Assembly (NCBI GenBank): GCA_028565635.1
Contig: JAOXYB010026124.1
Span: forward strand, 1-15,813
Direction of reading: 5' to 3'
Length of the DNA stretch: 15,813 bases
Source: Phoronis ovalis
Lineage: Eukaryota; Phoronida; Phoronidae
Position 1 is the first letter of the stretch. Each line of letters opens with the position of its first letter. This document shows positions 1 through 11,800 of the stretch, one piece after another. Both the position numbers and the translations under genes were made by a program. The notes below the pieces were generated by a model, which worked only from the letters and a program-made list of their open reading frames with translations, did no database searches and was not told where the DNA came from.

Positions 1-101
1 TCAAACATACGAAGATAGATATTTGGGTGACAAATTTTGTTAGAAGATAATATTTGTTTTAATTTAAAATAGGCTCTTTGGGCTTTGTTTTTCAAATTCA
101 T
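1..101 (-). mobile_element. Probable non-LTR retrotransposon (LINE) reverse-transcriptase remnant, edge-truncated
   Basis: On the minus strand from 101 to 1, one frame reads 33 codons including KAQRAYFKLKQIL and, further on, HPNIYLRMF. This has the pattern of the segment of many LINE reverse transcriptases just before their 'LFDSLIKPILLYG' region: a Lys/Ala-rich helix followed by 'xLxLFD'. Upstream the frame soon meets a TGA near position 160, so it is decayed or frameshifted. It continues beyond the left edge. The match is from memory of the family pattern only. Confidence 0.45.
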
Positions 102-349
102 TATTGCATCAGTAAATGTAAGAGGGAGTTTGCTGGTAAGACGTTCAATGTCTTCACAGCAGCTTCATTAGTGCTGATTTTGCACATTTTTGCCCTCATT
201 GATGTGAGGATTTTGTAGAAACTAATGTTCATCTTAAACGTTATTGCCACTTTATTGAGTAGTAGTAGCAATCCTTTCATAATACAAATCAATGGCATAT
301 TTCATAACTAACTGCAGTGAATGTAAAACAATAAGTGATTATAACTTAC
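1..349 (-). other. Intron (partial) after exon 17
   Basis: The donor GT at 349-348 starts the intron with gtaagt. No glycine-rich coding block or acceptor with the right phase is seen down to position 1, so the next exon lies outside. The only recognisable content is the reverse-transcriptase-like fragment at the left edge. An open frame at 298-101 has no recognisable features. Confidence 0.7.
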
Positions 350-2824
350 CTGCAGTGTTTTCAACACTGCCACCATTTACTGTAACAAGACCATCAATAT
401 ACAACACATCTGCTACAATTAAACGGATGGTACTTCCACCAGTTCCTCCCAAAGCTGAAGATGTATTTCCTCCAGAACTGCCTGGAAAGTCTGGTTTATA
501 AATACTGCTGTAATACATGCCTCCCTCAGTTGAACTTGCCCATCCTCCTCTGCTTGCATGTCCTCCACCTGTTCCATGAACACTAGATGAGATCCCTGGA
601 CCTAAGCCAAGTTCTCGGATATCAAGTGGTCTATCCTCTGCAGCACATGTAACATTGGCACCAGCTTCTACATTTATTTTTGAAGCCCAAAGTTTTACAT
701 ATTTTGTTGATATTATTGCTTTGTATCGTATGTCCATCCTACTTACTCTCATGTCCATGCCAACATTAGGAGCATACTTGAGAACAGAAGCTCCTTTAAG
801 ATCCAAAGTTCCAAAAGTTGATTTACCGAGATCATTGATGTATAGATATGTTCCATTGCTAAGCATGGCCGTATGTGCATTCTTATCTAAATGGACTGAT
901 GTCTCGCGTCCAACATTCAAGTATGCAACATTAGTTAGTCTTCCCTTTATTTCCAGTGACTTTTTTTCTTCATATCCCCGTAACTTAACTCCATTCCCAT
1001 ATATATAGACAATCTGTGGTAAGATGAGTTCAGATTTCTCATCAATTATGAAATTAACACCTTTGGTAAAAGCTTTAGGTACACCTTGCTCATACTCTAA
1101 TGTAAATGTCTGGTTATCATGTGCATGTAAGAGTCCGGTTCGATCTCCATAAACTTGATGAATGAAAAGACTGACTTTTTGCTCAGTAGGCGCTATCTGT
1201 AAAGATGCTTGCCTTGCTAGATGCACTTCATCAAAGTTGTAGAGTACGGTGTCAAGTTCATTAAGTGTGGCATATTTGTCAACAGGTCTGTTGAGGTTGT
1301 CTAGAAGCAGTCTTCTATAGGGTCGGCCATTTCTGACATCTTCAAGATATACTGTGCCACATCCTCCAGTCAAGTATTTGTCGCCAGCATAACCACCATA
1401 GGCAAGATAGATTCCCTCATATTGATTTATTAATCTGGAATGCAAAGCTATTCTACCTGCTGATCCTGCACCACTGTTTGATGACCCATCACCACCTATA
1501 ACAGAGAATTTTCCATGTCCTTCAATGTCTCTGACATCGATCAAAATACTTCCACCACTACCCCCTCCATTGCTCGAGCTACTTCCATTTGCTGATATGT
1601 CACCATCATTGATAAGTAATGATCCAACATTGAAGTAAATCTTCCCACCACCTTTGGCACCAGATGGCCCACTCCTGCTGCCAGGTTGAACCGGTCTATA
1701 AACAGAGCCATAGGGGGAGCCACCAGCATCAGTAGCACTGGCCGATTCTCCACCAGACCCTGCATGGCCTGCACCTCCATTTCCATTAAGCGAGTTTGAG
1801 CCACTGCCTTCAGTTATATCAATGGTGCTTGACAACTGTCTGTCATTAGCAGCACATGATATTGCAGTGTTAACCTCAATATCCATGATTGAACAGGAGA
1901 TATTAAAGTAATCGGCTGTTATCTTGGAACTAAATTTGACATTTAATTCACTAATAATCATATTAGCACCACTATCTGGGTCAAATTCCAAGAAACTGCC
2001 AGGATCAAGTTGCAAGTACCCAAATGAAACTCGTGCTCTTTTACTGAGTTCCGTTTCTTTAAATGGTACTATTGATGCTTTGCTACCCATTCTAATTTTT
2101 CTTCCTTCACCGACAATAAGATTGACCACTCCTCTCATTTTACCATTTAAGTCTAATGCAACATCAGATTTTCCTAAAATAGTAGTTGTTTCAGAAAGAA
2201 TAAATTCCCCACCATCATGTAACTCAAGATTAATTTCCAGTTTGGAGTTTGTTAGATTGCCACCAAGATATCTTTCCAATGTTCCTGTTTGGTTTGCTCT
2301 CAATCTAATAAGTCCCGTTCCATCACCATTCACTTTTTTTACATTCAGCGTTCTTTTTTCACCATCATCAGTAACTTGTAATTTGGCATAATCTGATATA
2401 TTAACATTTTGGAAGTAAAGATCTTTAGTATTTTCTGCTATTGTCAAATAGTGATATTTCTGTTTGCTAGCATTATCAACTAGCAGGGTTTCATGGACAT
2501 CTTTATTCTCACCAGTTCTGACATAAACTGATCCAGGGCCTCCAGTTCCATAAGTTGCTGGTGAAATACCACCTTTAGCACTGTATGAACCTATGTAGTG
2601 ATATTCATTTGCAGTTACAGCAATACGTCCACCACTTCCTCCTCCTGCTAAGCTAAGAACAGCATTACCACCATTAGCAGTCATAGTCCCCATACCACGC
2701 AAAGCAACGTCACAAGTTACCCAAATTGAACCACCGCTACCTCCACCACCAACTGATGAACCAGACCCATTTGAATTCAGTATTCCATCAAGTATTAATT
2801 CATCTGTGAACAGCCGTAATATAC
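350..2824 (-). CDS. Exon 17: 2.5 kb exon with unit 7, unit 8 and the start of unit 9
   Basis: The acceptor is 'atttaatctag' and the donor 'ACTGCAG|gtaagt'. The exon is 2,475 nt, phase 1 to phase 1, about 825 residues without a stop. Unit 7 has LILDGILNSNG, GGGGSGGSIWVT, ANGG, GGGSGGRIAV, GTGGPGSVYV and KVNGDGTGLI. Unit 8 has SPYGSVYRPVQPGSRSG, GGGKIYFN, GGGSGGSILID, GGCGTVYLED and QVYGDRTGLL. Unit 9 opens SIYKPDFPGSSGG and ADVLYIDGLVTVNGG before the intron. Units 7 and 8 share a Cys element near the end of the beta half (ISCAANDR, VTCAAEDR). No intron interrupts nearly two whole units, unlike units 2, 5 and 6. Confidence 0.95.
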
Positions 2825-5800
2825 CTAGATTAAATAAATAAAAAATACAAAATGCAGCTTCTTAAATTCAGCAAGTGATCTTTAATAACATGCTTTTTTT
2901 CTAAGTGCATTACATCAGTCTATATTTTATCATAGACATCTCATCCAGAAATATTTTACACAACCCTTATAATAAAACAAAATACAGAAAAAAGGCCTCA
3001 TTGAAAAGATTAATGAAGATTTTGCGCATTTTATTTGTACTTTACCTCCAGCTAATCCTCCATTGTCACCACTCGAACCAGTAAACTGTGGCTGATACAA
3101 AGAACCTCTTGGCTGAGAAGCTGTAGGCAGGTTTTGATTATTTCCGACTCCACCATTACTGGCATAAGCACCACCCCCATAATTCTTTCCAGTGCTATCT
3201 AACAAAGCATCTGTCTGAATCTGGCCTTCTACACTCAGTTGAGCCCCTCGTTCCAATAATAAAGCATTGGCAGTTATGTTGATGTAGTTAGCTGTTAATA
3301 TAACAAATCGTTTCATTTCCATGAAGCCTACTTGTAATTTGAGTCCATCCTGTGGTTTGAAGAAAGATCCTTGTTTGAGAATAACAGATCCCAAGAAATA
3401 TGAGCCAGTATCGCTGGTTCTGTAATAGGAACCTTTGCTATACACTGCAGTATATGATGTATTTAGTAACTCTACATGTCCGCTTCTTTCAACAACAAGA
3501 TTATTGAATGTCACTCTTCCTCCAACTTGCATTTTTGTGCCATCTAATGTTATGTTTTCAGGTACATGAAGAATTGCATTTTCACCAATGTTAAGATTAA
3601 CATTGGTAACAATGTGACCCCTGATTCCTTCAGTAAATTCAGCTACCAATATCTGGCTGTACTGAACAAACAGTCTTGCTGTACGGTCACCTATGATTTT
3701 GGCCGCTATAAATGTTGTATTAGTTCCACTAAATTCTGCTTGAGCAAGACCTAAATATAAATACAGATGTAGCAAAAAATGTTTGCAATACCTTAAATTC
3801 AAATAAAGGTATGTATCAAGATAACAAAATTTAGAAGATAAATAATAAAATTATATTATATAACAGGTCCATTACCTAGTATCTCTGGAAAGGCTGCAAT
3901 ATGTACATGAAATATCCATAGTTTTTTGTTTCTTCTTTATTTACATAATTAAATCACATATTAATAACTTTTTATGTACCAGTAGTTGTATATAATTAAA
4001 ACAATTTCAGAAATACCTTGAAGAGTGAATTCATCATACACAAAATCACTTGGTACCAGTCCTGAGATATCATTTCTAGTCTGAGGTTGTATATCGTCAA
4101 CTGTATCACCAGTAACAATGAGATGTGTTTTTGGTTTGGGTAATACAGCAAAGCCATGTTCAATGTATACAGTCCCTGGTCCAGCTTTTAAAGCGTTCAA
4201 ACCTCCACCACTTTTGCCGCCAAAAGCAGTGATAGAACCTTCAAATGCATATCTGCAAAATCAAGAAATCAATGTTACTAAACCCTGCAAACTTATACAG
4301 GTCAGGTCTCCCAATCTACAGATATAGCACATATAAAACTAATTTAGTTGCATTTGAGAATGATAACTAAAAATTAACAATACAATATGCTAAGTATATA
4401 TGCTTACATTTTTTGCAGAGCTAGTTTCAGTCTTCCTCCAGCCCCTCCTCCTCCTGTACCAGTCCCAGAACCACCATTTGCTGACATTTGGCCATGACCA
4501 ATAACAGACTCTGCTTCAATTATTACACCACCAGCAGAACCTCCTCCAGCATTGCCTATTCCACCATCAGCACCATTGACAGCTATCGTGCCTTGAAATT
4601 AAAATATAAAACTGATATTCAAAATTGGTTTTAGTTCTCCCTCCTTGTCATTACATATCTAGTGAACAAATGACAAGAAAATGTTTTTTCATTTTGGTAC
4701 AAACATAAATAATATCGTGATGGTGATTTTCTACAACATACAGAAATAAAATCAATCAAAATCTGCAACCGATTAGACAACATCAGGTTGTAATGGCAGC
4801 AAAAGTGCAGTATCTATGTTATGTAGATGTACCTTCAACTATGACTGACTTGCTAACTGAGAGATGTAAGAAGCCCCCTCCTGATCCTCCAACACCAGAG
4901 GTTGTATTTCCTCCTCCACTGCCTTTGTCCTCTGGATAACGTGTTAAACCATAACTATGTCCTCCAATGTAAGAAGGATTATTAGAGCCACCTGGTGCTC
5001 CGTAGCCCCCACCGCTTCCTATACCCTATAAACAGAAGATAAAATAAAATGGAAATGTAAGAGTTTTTAATAGAGTATGATCAACAAAAAATTATAATTA
5101 AAATGCAACTTTGTAGTAGGAGCTTTGTATTAGCCAATAGCAAAATTTGATTATAACTGAATAGTATCTGCAGTTACTGTACTGTGTGGTATGTTTAAAC
5201 ACATTTATAATTACTATTATACCATAATTGATAAAAAAAATTATTCCATAACTGGTTGGGATGACAAAAGGTACTAACTAGTTAAAAACAATTGTGTGAT
5301 ACAGATGCTTTAGCACATCATCAAACATGTGAAATATCTAAAATGCCTTAAGAAGAAGATGAAACCTCCAAGACATTAAAATGCATACATCTTGTCCTGC
5401 ACCTGGGCCCTCTCCAGCTAAGTGTCCCTTCTCAGAAAGTTGCAACATTGAACCAGGATTAAGAATAATATAGTCACTTTGAAGCTGCAGATACTCTCCA
5501 TGAAGAATGGATCCATAATGAAGTTCCAGTATGCCCAGTTTCAGTTGTTTCTCAGATGCTAAATAATGAAAAAAAATTTAGGAAATTAATGTAGCATTAG
5601 AGAAAATTAATGTAAAAATGACTGCTGCCAAGGTATAATAACCAAGGCATGGTATTATAATTATACCAAATCTTCTGACATTATTTGAACTACATTTATT
5701 TATAAGCTACAAAAATTTGTTTTCCAAAACCATGTAATTTTCAAAATAATATCATAATACCATTCTTTAAATCTGACATAATTATGGATAAATGAAGAGT

Positions 5801-8800
5801 GCATAAACTTTTAGTACAACAGTACAACTAGGCTGAATACAGACCAGCAAATGTGACAGTGGCATAGTTGTTCATAGTAAACATTCCAAATCTGTAAGCT
5901 CCTGGTTCAGTTATAAACAGATACTGTCCATCTTTGTACGTTGCTGTCCGAGTATAGGGAGAGAAACTTGCTCTTTGTCCTTCTGCTATGACAAGGTCCC
6001 TTACATTGGTCATAAGGCCTGGCAAAAATCAGACAATGTGTTTTCTATTAGCACATGGAACATACAATTTTATGCCTTCATTTTAAACTGCTAATTCTAG
6101 TATGCAAAATAGTTTCAATCACCAGCTATTAAAGTTATCTACTCAAACATCTTATTAGAGTTCACACGGATCTTTCAGTGGTGTGAATTGCTATTGAAGA
6201 TACGAATGAGTAGATTTCTCTCAGTAGTTAATTAACTTATTTTATGGACCCAGTACATGTAAGACATTTGTCTAGCAACATGTAGGTATTAGTTCAGTTA
6301 ATTGTAATGGCAAGAATAATGAAAAAGTAACCAATAAGAAAGACACTTAAAGTTATCGATACTGGATTTAAAAAGAACAGGACTGTATATAACTTTAAAT
6401 ATAATAAAATGTTCTTTATACCTGCAAACTCATTATCTTTTCCAACAAATGTAACCTTTTGTGGAAGCTGTATTTCTCCATTTCTGCTAACTTTAAAACT
6501 GCATTCAATTGTAGCTTCAGCAATGCCTTCAAGTGCTGTAAACTGGACTGAATTCGGAACATAAATAAAGCTGTCTTGGTCACACCTCAAATCTTTGGCG
6601 TTCACGCTTAAATTTGTACCATTAAACAATATTGATGATGATTCCAGATATAAGACATCGAGTATGTGGTTTGTACCTCCAGTATCTTTGAATTCTGTTA
6701 GTTGCTGTTTAGGTCCAGTAGCACCAATGTTATTAAGTAATAATGTGATGTGAGGAACATTGTTCTTGATCACAGATACAAAAGCTGTTCCTGATCCACC
6801 TGCAACAACTGATGACTTGCCACCATGGAGGAGGTACGTACCACTAAAATTTGATACCTTCTCCACACTCACCATTATTCTTCCTCCTCCACCTCCTCCT
6901 CCTTGGTTACTACCTCCATTTCCACCAAGCACAGACAAGTATCCACTTCCTAACAGATCTACTACATATACTTTGATCGACCCGCCACTACCACCTCCAT
7001 CGTTATTTTCCCCATGTTGCCCATTTGTAGTTATGTGCCCATCTAACCTTAAAGTGCTGGATATGTCTATGTCAATAACTCCACCACCATTTCCACCTGT
7101 ACTTGACATCTGACCTCCTCCTGATCCAGGAAAGGATGCATTATAAGCAGATCCATAAGTACACACAATGGGGGAATTTGCATCCAAACCTTCACCACCA
7201 CATCCACCAAAACTACCTCCAGACTGTCCTAGTCCTGCTCCTGGTCCATCCCCTGCTGCATATCCAAGACCGTCAGATGACATAACACCCTCATAGGCAA
7301 TCTCTAAAGATACTGCAGTTATTTTCACATTACTGACTTGCAAAAATGCAGCAAAATGGATGTTCATTGATTCAAGGATATTGACTGTAAACAATGTCAT
7401 ACTTTCAGTGGAGATTTCTAACCTACCATAACTGGCTACCTGCAGTTTGTTGAAAGTTATCTTTCCTATCGGGTCCTCAAATCCATCTTGAATTATTGTA
7501 TTGGATGAACTTGCAAATACCACTTTTGCATTAGAACCAACAGTTAATTCTCTAACGCCAAGTAGAGTACCAGCAACATACAGTTGAGGTATTGATAACT
7601 GGTCAACAGTTTCATTGGAGATAAATTTCAATTTTGCTGGAAGCATTATTTTTGCATTTTCTGGCACCCAGATCTTACATGGTAAAGCATATGCATATTG
7701 AATCCCATAGTCTGTTGCCATAACAACAGACTGCCATGGAACTACTGACAGCTGACCAGTATAGTCTCCTGTCACTTTCTGTACAGTGATGGTAGAATTA
7801 GCTGTTGATTCAAACTCAAACTTTGCATGTCCAAATATTTCTAAATTTACCAAGCTTGGCAGTTCATTTTCTTTAAGAATAGTTTTTGCATAAGCATCTA
7901 GATGGTCATTATCAATTTTAATCCTCCTTGTTTGCAATCCAACTACTCTAGAACTAACAAAAACAGTTCCAGCAGCTCCATTGTTAGTACCACTTCCTCC
8001 AGTTGCTTTAAGAGAGCCGACAAATTGATTCATATCTTGTACAACAACAGCTATGCGACCACCACCTCCTCCATTGGCATTAGATCCATTTCCACCATTA
8101 GCTGTTATGGTTCCGTGTCCTTCCAGGGCATAAGCTTTAAGTAACACACTTCCACCACTACCACCACCACCAACATTATTTCCATTTTCACCATTTGTTG
8201 ATAGTTTTCCTGACAGTACAACAGTATCCCTTGCTTCAATATACAACACTCCACCTATAAATACAAAAATAATTTTAAAAATACTTATGATAATAAATAA
8301 CAAAATATACAATATACTGCGCACATAATTAATTATGCAAATTTAAATTAACTATAACTTATATTTCCTCTTCTTTATGTTGTGTCTCTTTCAATGTTAT
8401 CTGCATCCGTAGGAAATATTTTTATGAACAGTATAAATCGCACATACAATAAAATTATTGATTGCAATAAAGGCTAACAAGAAAACATTCTTCAATAATA
8501 TTTGACAAATATTACTTAGCAAGCACAACAAAATTTCAGTACCTCCTCTGGTTAGTGCTGTACCACTCCCAAAATCGCTTGGTTGTGTCAAGAAGCCATA
8601 TGTACCATTTATTCTCCCTCCACCTTGACCACCATAACTGGCACCATCTGTAACAAGTGCTGAGCTTCCATAGGCAATGTTATTACCACTTTGGTCAACA
8701 GAAATCCTTGATCCATCATGAAATGTGACATTGGTACATATGAATCGAATTTCTTTTCTGGCACTTGCTGTTAGAATGGTTGAGTCTTCAAACATATCAA

Positions 8801-11800
8801 CAATGTCTGCTTCAATCGTAATATTCTCTTTTTCAAACTGAATTCTGGACCCAGATTCTAGTGTAAGTCTTTGCAATTTAAAAAAGGTGTCTTCAATTCC
8901 AACTGTTGCCATATTCTCGACGTTTAAAGAAGATTCTTTTCCAATGGTCAATGAGTCCACTAAAAGTGTTCCAGTGTTAGCAACAACCAGATCTCCAGAT
9001 CCTCCAAACAAGAGTTTGGCAGCTTTCAGTGTACCACTGACATTAAGACTAATTAAGCTGCTAATAAATGTTGCCGTTGTTGATGATGGAAACTGCAATG
9101 TGCAATCTCTTTCAATTGCCACATTGCTGTTAACCCCTTGTCCAGGATTGACATAACTATTGATTGTTACAATTGGAGATCTAGTTCCACTAACTGCCAA
9201 CTGTCCAGTTCCATCACCACCTATTTTATTGATATTTAAGTCATATGTTATTGAAATCTTTGCTCCATTCAGAATTTGAAATTCATCTATGACAGTTGCC
9301 ATTAAAGCAGGCAGGTACGTGTATTTGCTGCTAGCTCCATCTAATTTAATTGTACTGTAGAGTGTTCCAGCTTTATAATCTCTTATGAGAATTGTTCCTA
9401 AAAGAAAACATTGTTTTATGTAACCACTTTGACAAAAACTTAGTGCTTTACTGTTCTGGTACTTGATCATTTCACATCAATGACAAAACATATATAAAAA
9501 GTTGATGACCATGATAAAACCAACCAAAAATCCATTTTGGTTATATTGGATCTGTCAACAGTTGTGATGAAAGGTACTTCTGTATTCATGAAACATTTAT
9601 TCTCCTGTTTCTATTTTATTATACAATATCTACAAAAAACTGGCTTTTTCCATCCTATCATTTTATCACTAGAAATGTCTAAAATGTCTCTAATTTCCTA
9701 CAAAATACTCAAATCCCTATCACTAAGAATTAATCATCAAAATCCTCAATGCCAACCAACATGCCTAATGATTTGCACATTAGAAGACATTTCCAGAAGC
9801 TTGATAATTGTTACTCATATAATAGTAAGTTATTTTTACCTAATTATTCTAAATACAAATGGATACATTATTTAAAATTACATGTATACCTGATGATGCT
9901 CCAGTTCCGCCTTTCGCCAAAAACAATCCAGTAAATTTCATTTCCACATCTGCTAGGTTGATACTGATTCGTCCACCTCCACCTCCTCTGGAACCACCAT
10001 TTGCAAGGAATTTACCGGAACCTTTTAACTCTTTAGTATTCACATAAATTGATCCACCACTTCCTCCACCCTGACTCGCTGTACTGTGATCAATTCCACT
10101 AACATCCATAGTACCATCATTGATAAAAGTATCTTCAATTTCAAACTGGACTTGTCCCCCTCCTCTCCCCCCATTTTCATTTGCTCCATATCCATTACTT
10201 CCATAGTCTGTAGATACTTCTACAGAGCCATATGCTTTTGATGATGCCTCAGTGTGTGACCCTTCACCACCATAGCTTCCACCTGAAATACCAAAAGAAA
10301 TTAACTACAAGGATCAACTGACAAAGCATTTTGAGCGGGATTAGTACAGAGACTTTGGCATGATTGCAAATTAGAAATAATTAAAAAGGGAATGTTAATA
10401 TGGTAGTTACTTTAGTGTTTACATGAATATTCAGTAATTTTACTTTTGTTATTTTGTCTTGATTCACCAATTTATGACTGGAAATATATCATCAGGAGGT
10501 TGCAGGATGATAAACAACAATGCAAATTACCCAGAAACCTACAGGATTGATTGGAGATTGTTACTCACCTTCCTGCTGGCCTGTTCCAGCACCTGGCCCA
10601 GAAAATTGGAATCCTGTTCCAATTCCTGTGATCTTGCCACCTGGCTTTATCCAGAGGGACTCAGCAATGATTTTGGTTTTATTCATTCCTTGAGGATCTC
10701 CATCCAATCTGACTTCACCACCTGTTTCTACCACAACAGATGAAAAAATGTGAGTTTTAGGTTCTAAGTAGCAGAGCTGACCACGGAGGATGTGTATTAC
10801 TGATGTGTTGAAATTATCTTGACAAGATCTGTTAAGTAACACAGGGCCTTGTGGACTAATAATTTCTATCTCACTTGCAACATCGTTGCGAACTTCCATG
10901 TAAGTGGTATCAAAATTAAAGTCATTTCTTTTATACAAAACTTGAATGCCTAACTGAACTTTCGCTTGGTGATGGTTTGGGCAGCTTGTGCCTAGCACCT
11001 CACCATTATAATCAATGGTTAAAGAATCCAGATTCACTTTTCCATAGTTATTTCTGTCGGTCCCTGTATAAGCAGGGTAGCCAATGTTCAGGTCACCGTC
11101 ATCACGAACAAAAATGTTCTTTGTATTTATAAGTGCACCACACCAATTCAGTGCAACACCTCTTTGAATAGTGACATTCTTTGGTAGTTCTAGTTGCCCA
11201 TGTGGATACACAAATATATTGGTCTGTAAATCGAGATCATCACCATCATTATGTTTTAATGTCATTTGATCATTTACTTCAATGGTAGCAGATTTTGAGC
11301 CCAACAAACTCTTTATTTCAACTAGAAGTGATTTTTCTCGAAATCCTATGATTTCGGAAGAAGCAAGCTTTACCACATCTAATCTCAAATCAAACACACT
11401 GTCATCCACACCCAGCTTGGTGACTGCATTCGTTATCTGATTGTTGTTGTCCACAAGAACCTTCAATGATATTTAATTATTACGTTAAATGCATACATAT
11501 ATAGCAGCAAACAAGAATCCCATAAAATGTTAATATATAATATTTCTTTCAGTTACTAACTATAGCTATGTCACATACAAAAGCTTGTAAAGCTATTGAA
11601 GGTAATGCATGTGCACGTATGTTTGGGTAAGAGGTCTAGATATACAAAAGAAAATGTTATCCTGCATGACGCTGACAAGCAGCTAACATGATTCTTTACT
11701 TACCTTCTTCCATGGATTTGCTAGGTGTGGCTTATAGAAAAATATAGATCCAGCAGCTCCTGCTTCTGTACCAGTACCTCCATATGCTTTAATGGTGCCA

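Noticed and set aside
1541-1804. Second minus-strand frame with several Met residues
   Set aside because: It lies wholly inside exon 17 in another frame. The main frame there carries the repeated module and is open for 825 codons.
2930-3802. Start codon and signal peptide at the head of the frame around exon 16 (hydrophobic LYLYLGLAQA)
   Set aside because: The hydrophobic stretch is intron translated in frame. A good acceptor (tatatttag) removes it, and removing it restores the module alignment with exon 15.
5632-5667. Small imperfect palindrome (GGTATAAT ... ATTATACC) in the intron between exons 11 and 12
   Set aside because: It is short, AT-rich and expected by chance in this composition, with no tRNA or other RNA features.
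6760-7113. Proline-rich plus-strand open frame (also 292-501, 655-1008, 1924-2391, 9859-10047)
   Set aside because: These are complements of the glycine-rich minus-strand exons: Gly codons GGN read as NCC on the other strand. Their Pro runs fall exactly opposite Gly runs, and they have no splice or start support.
9537-9875. 112-codon plus-strand frame in the intron between exons 8 and 9
   Set aside because: It is a hydrophobic, AT-driven sequence with no motif. It lies in an intron and no neighbouring exon fits it.
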